In this document: piece after piece, positions 21,092 through 31,543 of the stretch
How positions within the stretch are numbered: position 1 is the stretch's first letter
How the letters are laid out: each line of letters starts with the position of its first letter
NCBI GenBank assembly: GCA_963281255.1
Contig: OY725501.1
Span: 2,643,674 to 2,707,673, forward strand
Origin: Aphrocallistes beatrix
Lineage: Eukaryota; Porifera; Hexactinellida; Sceptrulophora; Aphrocallistidae
DNA length: 64,000 nucleotides
Reading direction: 5' to 3'
Notes under the pieces: generated by a model
What the model was told of the DNA's origin: nothing
The model's database searches: none
The model's input: only the letters and a program-made list of their open reading frames with translations
Made by a program: the position numbers and the translations under genes

Positions 21092-22467
21092 ACTAAACCA
21101 TGAAACTAACATTTAAATCTTAAAAATGTGTATTAAGGTGTTGTCATGGATTGTAAAACTGAACATTTTAGATAATTGCAAGGAATAAATTGGACAAACA
21201 TACGATCCTACATTTGCCCTAGCTCCTACACCTAATTAGGCGGGGAAATATCTTGAAAGTATTATTATTCTACTGACTCAGTCGAATGATCTGAAAATTA
21301 AAATAATGTAGAAATAGAGCACACGATAATGAATGGCAGACATTGACGGATTGGATAATAATCCCGATTGAAGAGTTCGGGTCAGAGTTGCTGCATCGTC
21401 TTGCGTTGGGGCCGAGTTAGTTTCAAATAAACGATAAACTCCGAAACCTGTCAAATGATAGGGAAGTTAGCATCCTTGAGCACTTCCTCTAAATCCTTGA
21501 ACAGCCGTTCTGCTTGCTCGGAGTCTGGACACTCAGTCATCCCTTCCCTGTCAGCAGACGGCTGTCTGGAAGAGGAGAGCTTGGATTGCACCAGCTGCAC
21601 CAGTCTCTCCACCCCCATGCAGTGTCTGACTAGCTCCTCCTTGCTCATGGCTTCTAGCCTGGACACGTGTGCGGCTGTGAAGGCGGATTCGAAGTCGTGA
21701 TCCAGGTAGTCAGGGGACGGCTCCAGGATGGCAACCGCTTCGTCTGTGGAGGAGTGACTCTCATTGCCGGAGTCAAGCGCAAATGCGAACGGAGGCGTCT
21801 TCAAGAAAGCTACTTCGCTTGGTTTGTCGTCTATCAAAAACTGTGTGGTGTTGTATGGTGCAATAGGTTTTCTCTTACCAAGTTGCTCCATCTGATGGAG
21901 ATGACGCTCCATCCTCTGGTTTTCGTACTCCTGATACTCCTGCTTCTCTTCCCAGGTCATCTGGCTGTAAGGTTTCCACTTGCGAATCTTCTGCCTCCGT
22001 TTCTTCTGCTTCCGCTGTTTTCCACCACCACTCTCCCCCCTCCTCGTACCCTCTGTAACATCACTCCTTCCCTGCTGTTTGCTGGTCAAAATGGCTTCAA
22101 CCATCACCTCAGAATGGCTACTTTGCTGAACTGATTCCATTTGCTCGCACATTATAATGCTCTAAGTTTAAAGTGTAGAGAAGAAGACACGTAAAGGCTA
22201 TCTAGTTACAATATTAATTATGGTCTTCAAATATGTTCGTGAGACTTTACCGAAGTCGTTAGTAATGTATGGAAAGTTTGTGGAGGGATTTTGTTGTGTT
22301 TATGAAATGATGATTGGTAACTTTTGAATTCCAAAGTCAATTATCTGTCATTAATTAATACTTTACAGCGAATAAGGAAGGAGGTTATTAATTAATATTA
22401 CAATCAACAGAGTAGACAGGTGCAATTTGTGTACAGTTCAAAGTATGAAGCCATTGGTCAGCCGTTT
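21092..22467 (-). repeat. Right arm of HEXIM palindrome
   Basis: Reverse complement of 15837-17249. It lacks the short insert found in the left arm between the GTACACAAA and AATTGCACCTGTCTA motifs. See the left-arm entry for extent and divergence. Confidence 0.85.
21451..22152 (-). CDS. HEXIM1: HEXIM-type P-TEFb inhibitor, copy 2
   Basis: The protein is identical in all 233 residues to the copy at 16186-16887, and translations of the other frames are identical too, so silent sites have not diverged. Motifs: basic RNA-binding stretch 45-60, PYNTTQFL at 99-106, C-terminal helix at about 165-190. At least 250 bp on each side of the gene are shared, so promoter-proximal sequence is probably shared and both copies could be expressed. 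Exact identity suggests a recent duplication or ongoing gene conversion. Confidence 0.9.
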   Translation of the reverse strand: MCEQMESVQQSSHSEVMVEAILTSKQQGRSDVTEGTRRGESGGGKQRKQKKRRQKIRKWKPYSQMTWEEKQEYQEYENQRMERHLHQMEQLGKRKPIAPYNTTQFLIDDKPSEVAFLKTPPFAFALDSGNESHSSTDEAVAILEPSPDYLDHDFESAFTAAHVSRLEAMSKEELVRHCMGVERLVQLVQSKLSSSRQPSADREGMTECPDSEQAERLFKDLEEVLKDANFPII

Positions 22468-22514
22468 GGACAGAGTTTTGTTACTTGGCCCCATCGCACC
22501 TTTTGAGGGGAACG

Positions 22515-22870
22515 CTGAATCTGTCCTACGCCTGAGTTCGGAATCTGTCCTACGCATGAGTTCGGAATCTGTCCTACGATTATTCCGAGTTTTCCAGTGG
22601 GTTTTGTGGGTTTTTGTGTGGATTTCTGTGGGTTTTTGTGGGTTTTTTTGTGTGGGTTTTTGTGTTTTCTTTTTGTGTGGGTTTTTGTGGGTATTCCCAC
22701 TGATATCCTGTGGGAATGGGTTTTGAAATTATATTTCCACGGCAACCCTGACAGATTCCGAACTCGAAATAATCATAGGACAGATTCCGAACTCAGGTGT
22801 AGGACAGATTCCGAACTCGAAATAGTCGTAGGACAGATTCCGAACAGTTTGGTTGTAGGACAGATTCCGG
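22515..22870. repeat. Foldback of GAATCTGTCCTAC units
   Basis: The left side has three direct copies of the unit GAATCTGTCCTAC, usually preceded by GTTCG. The right side (about 22750-22870) has five copies of its inverse GTAGGACAGATTC or close variants. The centre is a G/T-rich run (GTGGGTTTTTGTG repeats) ending in CCACGGCAACCCTG, the end motif of the MITE at 2579-2764, so that element probably inserted in the loop. Confidence 0.75.
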
Positions 22871-23385
22871 TAATATCGTTGTACAGAATCAGGCGACTCC
22901 TTTTGAGAAGTTTTATTTTATGCTTGAAGCGAGTTCTCAACGGCTAACTAATATAGGTATTCCAATGTGTAGAATCCGATGAAAATTGAGAAATAATCCA
23001 AAAGTAGAATCAGGGAGAATTGTAAATGAATGCAACTCAAAAGGAGCGCCCCCCGTGCCCTCTCCCCCCAAGACACCACTGGTGGCATGATTATATACTA
23101 GTCCAGAGCCGGCGCCACGGGTTTAGAAGTGGTTCGGTTTTTACCTAACCAACCGGACCACTTTTGCAAAGTTGTCCTGTTTACCATGACCAACCTGGGG
23201 CTACTTTTGAAAAGTGATCCGGTAAACCGGAACAGTGGCGCCGGCCCTGTAATCATGTTAACTAGGGCTAACATTGTTAGCACAATCATAAGTATTTATA
23301 TCATATGTTAAATCTCGGTGTACAGTTCAAAATAAAAAAATGTTTGACTTTCGGACGGAAATAAGGATGAAATTTGTAGTTTTGT

Positions 23386-23455
23386 CCAATTGGCTCAATA
23401 ACTTTGAAAATCAAATTTTAACAAAATTTGATTTCAAAGTTATTGAGCCAATTGG
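23386..23455. repeat. Long near-perfect hairpin
   Basis: The arms begin CCAATTGGCTCAATAACTTT and end with the complement AAAGTTATTGAGCCAATTGG, about 33 bases each with a loop of a few bases. AT-rich and non-coding. Confidence 0.8.
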
Positions 23456-23884
23456 GCATTTAGGTCAAAAATACTCCAAAGGGTGCTTGGCGGGCATTAT
23501 CCCCGCAGACGGGATGTAAGTATGTTTCCACATTCTTGGGTTGGTAAGGAACGTGATTAAGTGTGCAGTTAATTAGACCACCCAATAATTCACATATTTT
23601 GCTACTATTTAAATTCCTTTAAACAGTAGCAAAGTCATAATTGAGTAGTCTAATTATGTTGATTATATAATTAATTGTGTACCTAATTAATTAATAGATA
23701 CTAATTCGATTTAATACTCTTCATATACAATGATTTGATCAACTAATTGAGAATGCTATGCAGTATGGTAGGCTTAGCCGCAGTGCAATTAAAAGTACGT
23801 GTACGGGTATATTATTTTTACTTCATATATTGAAAATCACTATTCGCATGCGAATAACATGCCATTATGCCGTAATGTACAGCT

Positions 23885-24160
23885 GACCGCTATATAGAAG
23901 GCACATACCTCACATATGATGCAACTATCAAATGATGACTCATCACTTAGTTATGACGTCATCATTACTCATCTAAATTTTAAAAATTGATAAATTTGGT
24001 GATTTTTCGTGCGATTTCGATTATAACAGTAGGACAGACGTATTTAGAGATGTTATCTCCCTAATAATTAATCAATGTGACCCCAGGCGCCCGCAGGGCG
24101 CCTCCGGCGGACACCAAGTGTCCGCAAGCCGCGCAGCGCAAGCAAGCGAAGCGCGCTTGT
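23885..24160 (+). repeat. GC-tailed dispersed repeat, partial copy
   Basis: The AT-rich body contains ATGACGTCATCATTACTCAT and TTGATAAATTTGGTGATTTTT; the GC-rich tail contains GGCGGACACCAAGTGTCCGC and ends AAGCGAAGCGCGCTTGT. The same body and tail recur near 25690-26167, 46385-47133, 47134-47821, 53330-53822 and 55803-56295. See the finding on this family. Confidence 0.8.
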
Positions 24161-24342
24161 CATTAATAAGATTGCAGAACACAACGAAGGTATTGAACAA
24201 GGATACAATAAAAATAGTCAAATGATCATTATCTACGGTTCTACGTACTTTAGACGATCATGATCTTCGTACTATGGGATCATAATCTACATAGCTTAGG
24301 ATCATGATCTTTGTACCTAAGGATCATGATTTTCGTACTTTA

Positions 24343-25661
24343 CAGGGTATTTCAAAAGTCTTGGCCCCTCAAACATTTTAAATTATATATTACATAAAAT
24401 ACATTCACTCTAAATCTCATTTGCCAATATAATCACCCTTCAATTCTAGAACTTTCTCAATTCGATTTGGCATACCACTCACTAAATTTTCTAAGATATC
24501 ACAATCAATACCACTCCAGACTAATTTCAAGTTCCGAGTTAGGCTTTCCAAGGAGTTTACTTGCCCCAACTTATCCAGGTTATTAGCTAATATTGACCAG
24601 AGATTTTCGATGGGATTTAGGTCAGGAGAATTCGCTGGCCACTCACCTTTCTTCCAATAGCGGGGAAAATTGTTTCTACACCACTCCTAAGTAGTTTTCG
24701 CCGTATGTGCTGGAGCTCCATCCTGCATGAATAAAAAATCGGACATGTTTGACAACATCGATCTCTCCAGTACACCTCCTGTTGTGCAAGAACGATTAAC
24801 GGCATTAAGACAAGTGATACCCAATATATTGTCGCGTTTACAGACTGCTTCTGGGGAATTATGTGCAGTTCTGAGAGAGCACGGTGTGACGTCATGCCCC
24901 ATACCATGACTTTAGCAGGAAATTTCACCTTGAGAACTGGGCTGATATCTTTGCCATTTTTGCTCCACACTCGATCATTCTGTCGGTTTGTTGTTGAAAA
25001 TAGTTCAAATGGTGACTCATCTGACCAGAAAACCTTTCTCCAATCTTCAACAGTCCAATTCTTATGATTACGGGCGAAAGAAAGTCGATTCTCCTTGATC
25101 CTATCTGTAATTCGTGGTTTTTGAGGCCGTTTGAATGCCCTAGCACCTAGATTTTGTGAAAAATGCCGGTAAACAGTTGAGGAAGAAGCAGCATAACCTT
25201 TTTCAGCCAGGTTCTTGGTAATAATCAGTGTTGAATGTCTTCTTTTGTCTAAATATTTCGATATTACTATTTTGTCGGCCCGATTAAGAATTTTCGGATG
25301 TCCAGATTTTGCCTTTGTTTCCATTGACTGACCACGTTTAGCTGCAGCCCACCATCTTTTTATGGAACGTAATCCGGCACCTACCCTGTGAGCTACATCT
25401 TTATGTTGTGCACCAGCTTCCAGCACGGACAGAAATACCATAATCTCCGACATTCATTTTGTTAGGATTGATAAATGATCAGGCAAGGTGAAATTTTTAT
25501 AATAATCGAGGATAAATGATAGTAAATCGTTGTCGAAAATGCGTATAAGAATATGAAAGCTGTGATTATATTATGAGAGGAGTGAGATCTTACTCTGTGA
25601 ATTTGATTTCTAAGTTTGTTGGTTCTATTAGAATAGGTGCCAAGACTTTTGAACCACCCTG
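24343..25661 (-). mobile_element. Tc1-like transposon, inactivated
   Basis: The ends CAGGGTATTTCAAAAGTCTT and the inverse of CAGGGTGGTTCAAAAGTCTT are flanked by TA on both sides (24341-24342, 25662-25663), the Tc1/mariner target. The element is 1319 bp. Its transposase runs on the minus strand and is broken (see the next entry). Confidence 0.85.
24417..25453 (-). pseudogene. Tc1-family transposase, frameshifted
   Basis: The N-terminal half is open and contains HTH segments and the first catalytic Asp (FWSDESPFELF). The frame then shifts: the second Asp motif FMQDGAPAHTAKTT is read in another frame and is followed at once by a stop. Continuing past that stop gives NSPDLNPIENLW, carrying the final Glu of a DDE triad, and the usual end at 24417. 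With at least one frameshift and one stop it cannot make full transposase. The DDE type and the TIRs place it in Tc1 rather than mariner proper. Confidence 0.85.
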
Positions 25662-25689
25662 TATATATACTATACGTATACACAAATAC

Positions 25690-26167
25690 AATCAATCGAG
25701 TTTTAATAGTAAGGATGTTGTCTACCTTATAATTAATCAATGTGAGCCTAGGCGCCCAAAGGCTCCTCCGGCAGGCACAAAGTGTCCGCAAGCCGCGCAT
25801 TATGACGCCATTGTCGCATTTTTAATTATCAGAAATTTCTGTTTTTCGACTATAACTCAGTCATTTTAGGCGATAGAAGGCTGAAATTTTAATAGAATGT
25901 ACTATATATTAATATTCTTCACATTTGATACAGCTATCATTATAAAATGATGACTCGTCACTCTGTTATGACATCATTACGCATCAAAAATTGACAAATT
26001 GACAAATCTGGTGATTTTTGAGTGATTTCGATTATAATAGTAAGACAGACGTGTCAAGAGATGTTACCTATCTTATTATTAATCAATGTGAGCTTAAGCG
26101 GCCAAAAGGCACCTCCGGCAGACACAAGGTATCCGCCAGCCGCGCAGCGCAAGCAAAGCGCGCTTGT
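25690..26167 (+). repeat. GC-tailed dispersed repeat, two overlapping copies
   Basis: One copy's tail (CCTCCGGCAGGCACAAAGTG) is truncated at about 25798 and joined to a second body (TTATGACGCCATTGTCGCAT), whose tail ends GCGCGCTTGT at 26167. This looks like insertion or recombination between family members, directly upstream of the actin-like gene's 3' end. Confidence 0.7.
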
Positions 26168-26208
26168 AAAATATAATACAATATGTACATAACAATTATA
26201 ACATAAAA

Positions 26209-27381
26209 TCAAAATAATTTCCTTGTCACAATACAGGGCCCACTTTCATCATATTCTTGTTTGCTTTTCCACATCCTCTGGAAGGTTTGGAGAGAGGCGA
26301 GATTAGCTCCTCCTATCCACACGAGGAATCTCCTCTCAGGAGGTGCCAGCACACGGATACGGTCAGCGGGGGGAGAGAGGGAGGAGATCTCCTTCTCTAC
26401 TCGCTCACGCATCCCCGGAAACAAGGTGCTACCTCCTGACAGGACAATGTTAGCGTACAAGTGTTTCCGGATGTCCATGTCACACTTGAGTATAGACGTG
26501 TTGAGACATTGATGGATGCCGTCAGGATCAGAAGTAGGCAGTCCCCTAGCCGTCTCTCCTCCTACGTGAGGAGTGGAAGGGTGGTGGAAGAGAGCCTCAG
26601 GACACTGCGACAGCTCTCTGTCCACAAAGATGGTCTGGCCGTCAGGCAGCTGGTATTGCCTGACTTGCTCTGTTCCCTTCTCTTCTGGTTGATGTTGGAA
26701 GTGGAGAGGGACGTAGGCGAGTTTCTCTTTGATGTCTCGTACAGTGTCTGTGATTGTGTGTGGATGTGTGGGGTTGAGTGAGTAACCGCGTTCAGTCAGT
26801 TTCTCCGCGAGGTAATCAGTGAGATGGCATCCAGCGAAGTCGAATCTCTGAACGGCGTGAGGGAGGACGTAGCCGCCATAGACGGGGACTGTGTGAGATA
26901 CCGTGTGACCGGACTCCAGCACTACTCCAGTGATCCGGCCGGACCCATAGAGAGAGAGTACGGAGCTGACAGAGATGTAGAGAGCAGGTGTGTTGAATGT
27001 CTCGAACATGATCTGTGTGGTTCTCTCTTTGTTAGCTTTTGGATTGAGTGGTGTCTCACTGAGTAAGACGGGATGCTCTTCAGGCGCAGCACGAAGTTCA
27101 TTGTAAAACATGTGATGCCAGATATGTTCCATGTCATCCCAGTTTGTAACCATACCGTACTCAATGGGATATTTCATGCTAAGAGTTCCTGTTCTTTCCC
27201 TTGCTTCCTCTCCAATATATGAATCCTTACCACCCATTCCGACCATTACCCCCTTGTGTGCGGGTCTTCCTAGCACACAAGGAAAGTTGGCAAAGGGCAA
27301 ATTATCTTTAGCAAACCCTCCCTTCATTGTATCACCACCACCATCGATTATAATCGCTCGACAGTCTTCTTCCCCGGACAT
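26209..27381 (-). CDS. Divergent actin-like protein, copy A
   Basis: The 390-residue intronless protein matches conventional actin along its whole length, about 15 residues longer. Well-kept blocks: [83 protein letters not shown] and [10 protein letters not shown]. The nucleotide site is altered: phosphate loop 1 reads DGGGD instead of DNGSG, the Gln137 position is Ser (SVSSVLSLY), and phosphate loop 2 reads [11 protein letters not shown] rather than DSGDGVTHTVP, so two conserved Asp positions are Glu and His. It is probably an actin variant with slow or absent ATP hydrolysis; whether it polymerises is unknown. It is not a clear member of a named Arp class. The duplicate is at 32146-33318. 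Confidence 0.85.
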   Translation of the reverse strand: MSGEEDCRAIIIDGGGDTMKGGFAKDNLPFANFPCVLGRPAHKGVMVGMGGKDSYIGEEARERTGTLSMKYPIEYGMVTNWDDMEHIWHHMFYNELRAAPEEHPVLLSETPLNPKANKERTTQIMFETFNTPALYISVSSVLSLYGSGRITGVVLESGHTVSHTVPVYGGYVLPHAVQRFDFAGCHLTDYLAEKLTERGYSLNPTHPHTITDTVRDIKEKLAYVPLHFQHQPEEKGTEQVRQYQLPDGQTIFVDRELSQCPEALFHHPSTPHVGGETARGLPTSDPDGIHQCLNTSILKCDMDIRKHLYANIVLSGGSTLFPGMRERVEKEISSLSPPADRIRVLAPPERRFLVWIGGANLASLQTFQRMWKSKQEYDESGPCIVTRKLF

Positions 27382-27436
27382 TTAATTGAATAGACAGCAG
27401 CTAATTTAGGAGTTTGACTATAGCATCATTATTTAT

Positions 27437-28364
27437 AGGGTCTGACTGAATGGTGGAATTCGGTGGAATATATTGGAACTGGGAGAATTTGGTGGAATCG
27501 ACTGAATATTGGTGGAATCGACTGAAATATTCGGTTGACGCCCTGATTGTAGACCATCAGGCATCAGCATAATTCTATCTTGGTTAAGCTAATTTCTATG
27601 TACCCAAAAAAATACGAATGATAATAATTTTTGGTTAGCTGACGAAAAACTTGTTTGAAATTTCATTATACAGATTATGAGCTACTGTTCCCAATGAAGT
27701 TCCAAATTTTCTCATCAATTCATTAAAGTTAGGATGCTTTCATTTTTGAAAATCTAAAAGATAATAATTGCTATTGTTAAAGACACAAATGTTGGAACTT
27801 CTGTGTACGAATCAATTCAATTGAATCAATATATGTACAAAAACTCAGTAATATTTGATTATTCATCATGACGTCACTAGGATGAAGGCCCCGAGATCCG
27901 ATATTCGGAACTCGGGACCTTCATCTTAGTACTGTTGCGTAGAATTTTCAGACGCATATAATTTTCAGACACTAGTATTATGAAACCATGGATTCATAAT
28001 ACAGTGTCTGAAAATTATTCGCAACAGGACTAACGCATGCGCCCCCCGTGCAAAATATCACGGTACTAAATAATCCATGGTTACTTAATATAGGAATCTC
28101 AAAATATCATACAACAGCTCTATAGTGATACATATGCGGTGCGAATTGGACATTGTAATGATAAATTTATTTGTAGAAAATTTCCCCGCGTACCTCCCTC
28201 CGCGCAGCCACTGTTTATCAGCTTTCACTTCAGTAAAATTTCACCAGATTCCACCATTCAGTCAAATATTCCACCAGATTCCATTATTCATCGATTTTTA
28301 GAGATTCCACTAGTTTTCACCATTCAGGCGATTCCACCGAATTCCACCATTCAGTCAGATCCTT
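27437..28364. repeat. Foldback with GGTGGAATTC / GAATTCCACC arms
   Basis: The left arm (27437-27469) contains TCTGACTGAATGGTGGAATT and the right arm (28331-28364) its reverse complement with one mismatch; GATTCCACC/GGTGGAATC motifs are repeated inside. Only the right part is present in the duplicate unit (about 34212-34238), and a fragment occurs at about 47928-47945, so it behaves as a mobile or deletable element. Its interior holds the hairpin at 27932-28027. Confidence 0.65.
27932..28027. repeat. Hairpin CTGTTGCG ... CGCAACAG
   Basis: Ends are CTGTTGCG and CGCAACAG; inside, AATTTTCAGACACTAGTATT pairs with AATACAGTGTCTGAAAATT. A smaller hairpin (GATCCGATATTCGG region, about 27890-27925) precedes it. 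It is absent from the second actin unit, which supports insertion. Confidence 0.7.
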
Positions 28365-28540
28365 ATTCATGTACTAAGTAACATACCTGCCAACTGTCCC
28401 ATTTTTGGCGGGACGTCCCGCTTTTTCGGACATATTTTGAAAGTAGTGCCCCACAAAAAGTCCCCAAAGTGGAATTATCCCGCTTTCAGTATATAGGACG
28501 AATACAAATATACTATGTCCCGCTATATTGCTCAATGTCC

Positions 28541-29038
28541 TGCTAAAATACTACTTACAGGGTGATCCATAAGTTCTGCAACAAATTTTGCTGAAGTATT
28601 ATACTTATACGAGTAGATCTAACATCCGACATTTTGTTTTACTTGAAATTCTAAGGATTATTTGAATTATTTTGCAATCCAATTGCCTGTATTTCTGAAT
28701 ATATTGGCTAAGGTGGATCATAAATGTTTGTGTGTTTAGAAAAAAGAGAAAAATCAAAAGAAAAAAATCTCGAATGCTATATACATTCTATGATCATACT
28801 TGTTGTTCTTATTGGTGATTTCCCGTCTATAAACTAAAAGAAATAATACTATTTTAGTATTTTGAATTAATAACTGACTGTAGGAACATTTAAATATATT
28901 TAATGAGGAGAAAAAAGTTATTTTCGAACTTGACATTTTTGAGATCAGATTATTGGAGTCCCGGGTATATAATATTTCAAAAATTTGTTTTAAAAATATT
29001 ATGCGCAATAAATAGTGTTCATTTTTAAACTACTTAGG
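28541..29038. other. AT-rich sequence before mariner
   Basis: No gene was seen. This DNA, the mariner and the following 1.4 kb interrupt sequence that is continuous in the second actin unit (compare CTCAATGTCCT at 28541 and 34423, with the continuation AAAGTACGCATGTGTAAT at about 30490). Confidence 0.5.
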
Positions 29039-30362
29039 GCATTCAATTAGTTCGTAACCCTCGCTTTTACTTATATTGTTTAACTACATTTCTCCCCTAT
29101 TTGCTTCCAATTATATAGCTTATCTATTATTCTAGTAGGAGCAATTTAGTTTGATAGAATCGATTGATTATTTTCCAAGTAACGTTTTCCTAAAGATTGG
29201 CTATAGTAACCACAGAAGAATTTATGGCTTCAAAATCGAGCGAAATTTTACTAGAGCAGAGAGCCTACATCAAAATTCGCTCATTACTCAGCGATACTCC
29301 AAGGAATATCCACCAAGATTTGGTAACCGTATTTGGGGAAGAGGCCTGTTCGGAATCGACGGTTAAGAAATGGAGTCTTCGTTTTCGTGGAGGTAGGGAG
29401 TCGATTGAAGATGACCCTCGGATGGGACAACCCGTTACTGCTACTACCTCCAACAATATTGCTCTTGTAGCTGAAATGTGTGATTCTGATCCGCATATTA
29501 CAGTGGAACAGCTAGCTGGCACCCTGGACTTGTCAACGGGAAGTGTTCATACTATTCTGACAAAGCATCTTGGTATGTCAAAGGTTTGTTCACGTTGGGT
29601 CCCACATTTCTTAACACAGGCTCAAAAGAAGAACCGACTGAGAATGGCCAAAAACTTGCTTGAAAAATATGAGCATTGCGATGAGAGGCGATTATCTGAA
29701 ATATTTCCCGGGGATGAAACTTGGATAAGATATTCAGAACCTCCACGCAAGCAACAGAATAAGGTATGGGTGGCAAAAGGGAGTGCTCCCCCAGGATTAC
29801 CGAGACCCGATCGCTGGGCTCCCAAGGTTATGTACACGATTCTTTTTGATGCGTATGGTCCAGTGTTCCAAATCTGTGCCCCAAAGTGGCAAACAATCAC
29901 TGGCAACTTCTACGCAACAATTGTTCTTCCTGAGATCCAAAAACATTATTTTAAGCGTCGACCAGCCACCGGACTCAAAGGAATCAAACTTTTGCACGAT
30001 AATGCCAGACCACACAAATCTAAGGAGGTGAAGGAAACAATTGCTTCTATGGGTCTTGAGGAGTTAGAACATCCACCATATAGTCCTGACCTAGCACCCT
30101 GCGACTTTTGGCTCTTCGATGGGCTCAAAAGACATCTAGCTGGATCAGTTTTTGAGGAAGATGTGCAAATTGAAAGGGCAATTCGTCTGTATCTCAGAGA
30201 CATCCCCCAAGAGGAGTATAAGAAGACTTTTTTTAAGTGGATTGAACGTTTAAAGCTAGTAATTGAGCAGAAGGGAGACTACTTTGAACATTTAATGTAG
30301 TTTTTGATGTTTAGGTTTCCTAATAATAAAAATAATTGCAGGGTTACGAACTAATTGAATGC
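29039..30362 (+). mobile_element. Mariner transposon, apparently intact
   Basis: The inverted repeats GCATTCAATTAGTTCGTAAC (23 bp matching, 29039-29061 and 30340-30362) surround one intact transposase gene. I did not find a clear TA duplication next to these repeats, so the exact ends may extend or retract by a few bases. Length is 1324 bp, normal for mariners. Confidence 0.85.
29224..30300 (+). CDS. Mariner-family transposase (DD34D)
   Basis: The cut-and-paste transposase of the surrounding element. From the ATG at 29224 it is 358 residues; the frame stays open a little upstream without an ATG. Two N-terminal HTH segments (about 10-110) bind the inverted repeats. The catalytic triad is visible: GDETW, LHDNARPH, and PYSPDLAPCDFWLF with the third Asp 34 residues after the second, the mariner DD34D spacing. 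The WVPHFLTQAQKKNR linker motif matches WVPHxLT of mariners. There is no stop or frameshift, so activity is possible. Mariners move horizontally, so this gene need not share its host's ancestry. Confidence 0.92.
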   Translation: MASKSSEILLEQRAYIKIRSLLSDTPRNIHQDLVTVFGEEACSESTVKKWSLRFRGGRESIEDDPRMGQPVTATTSNNIALVAEMCDSDPHITVEQLAGTLDLSTGSVHTILTKHLGMSKVCSRWVPHFLTQAQKKNRLRMAKNLLEKYEHCDERRLSEIFPGDETWIRYSEPPRKQQNKVWVAKGSAPPGLPRPDRWAPKVMYTILFDAYGPVFQICAPKWQTITGNFYATIVLPEIQKHYFKRRPATGLKGIKLLHDNARPHKSKEVKETIASMGLEELEHPPYSPDLAPCDFWLFDGLKRHLAGSVFEEDVQIERAIRLYLRDIPQEEYKKTFFKWIERLKLVIEQKGDYFEHLM

Positions 30363-30697
30363 AATTTGCAAACCGATTTAAAGTTAAACTAAATTATCTT
30401 AGTCCAATCAATAGAGCAAAATTTATTGTTGCAGAACTTTTGGATCACTCTGTGTGTCCCGATTTTCTCCTTGCAAAGGTTGGCATGTATAAAGTACGCA
30501 TGTGTAATATAAGTTGTACATGCATTTTGTCATTTTATTGAAAAGTATATACTAATTTTGATGAATCTGAGCATAATATACTTAAGTACAATAAATGTTG
30601 TCAGCGTCCAGGGGCCCCTGGACACTGACATCCATTATTTCAATTTATTAATGGAAGAATTTCCAACTTTTGCAATCGAAATCGCTGAATATTTCAG

Positions 30698-30945
30698 GTG
30701 ACATACATTGGAAGAATGCGCCCTAATCATACCCGTAAAACACCACCATTTCCAATTCGAATTTGGAATTTATACGCAAGGGTTAACTTAGAACTCGCTC
30801 GGACAAACAATTCTGTGGAAGGATGGCACAATGGATTTCAATCGGGCATTAGTTGCGCACATCCCAGTTTCACAAAATTGCCTCGATAAATACAGTTGGA
30901 AAAACTCTAAAGGAAGCGATATTAACAAAGTGGGAATCTTGGGAG
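30698..30945 (+). pseudogene. Fragment of MULE-type transposase-derived protein
   Basis: An acceptor-like TATTTCAG precedes an open stretch containing YIGRMRPN, PPFPIRIWNLYARV and RTNNSVEGWHNGFQ; this order (YIGR, FP-x2-W, RTNN-x-EGWH) is typical of MULE-domain proteins that often carry a FLYWCH domain. The frame stops after FTKLPR; a shifted frame continues with LKEAILTKWESWE up to a GTAAG donor at 30946. With a frameshift and no other exon found, it is a remnant. Recognition is from the EGWH-type motif only. Confidence 0.5.
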
Positions 30946-31298
30946 GTAAGCATATATTAACGATCATCTCTGACTTTGGAAATAGAGAACCAATAAGTTA
31001 TCTAAAAGGAATCACAAATCATTTTAATTTCTAAATCATTTCTTAATATTTATTATTTCATTATATTTATTCATTATTACATATTTTGATTATTGGATCT
31101 CATTTATTAATAATTGCTCACCCTAAATTTACTCCCTAGCTTACTATACATATGGTACAACAAATTGGTTTTCGACTAAATATCCACTACTATATCCATT
31201 ATACCACATTTCCGTTAGACGAAATGTCCGCCATTCGCTTCCGGCGTTCGTCTCTCATATCAGCACACCCCAGTGTTGATCGTAAATGATATCATATA

Positions 31299-31347
31299 CA
31301 GTGGAAACCGGTTATAGGAACATCGTTCTTATAACCGGTTTCCACTG
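31299..31347. mobile_element. Tiny TA-flanked hairpin MITE
   Basis: CAGTGGAAACCGGTTATA and its near-perfect inverse form a 49-bp hairpin flanked by TA on each side. CAGTGGAAACC ends resemble pogo/Tigger-type TIRs. Confidence 0.7.
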
Positions 31348-31494
31348 TATATCCACTGTACCAAATTAATTGCAAAAAAGTCTCCCTGTAGTGAGTTGTG
31401 AGTGTGTTTCTACATTCTTGGGTTGGCACGCAATTTGGTGCGTAGTTATAATTAGACCACCCTACCAGTGTTTAAATCCATTTTAAACAGTAAT

Positions 31495-31543
31495 ACCTAA
31501 TTTCCGGGACGGGATTCCGTCCCGTCCCGGAAATTAGGCATGC
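31495..31543. repeat. GGGACGGGA hairpin family, intact copy
   Basis: ACCTAATTTCCGGGACGGGA is followed by the inverse unit CCGTCCCGTCCCGGAAATTA, a nearly perfect palindrome of about 48 bp. Confidence 0.85.

Larger units (their letters stand above)
22871..24340. other. Gene-free repeats between HEXIM and Tc1 remnant
   Basis: No gene. A GC-rich MITE-like segment (about 23101-23250) has ends CAGAGCCGGCGCCACGG and CAGTGGCGCCGGCCCTG without a clean target duplication. A hairpin lies at 23386-23455. A GC-tailed repeat ends at 24160, followed by several ATCATGATC motifs (24221-24330). Confidence 0.55.

Noticed and set aside
22427-22947. Overlapping open frames of 95-116 codons (Gly-Phe-Val-Trp and Thr-Lys-Pro repeats)
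   Set aside because: They arise from the G/T-rich loop and repeat units of a foldback element.
23101-23250. hAT element with an 8-bp duplication
   Set aside because: The ends are inverted repeats but flanking octamers differ, so superfamily assignment was not made.
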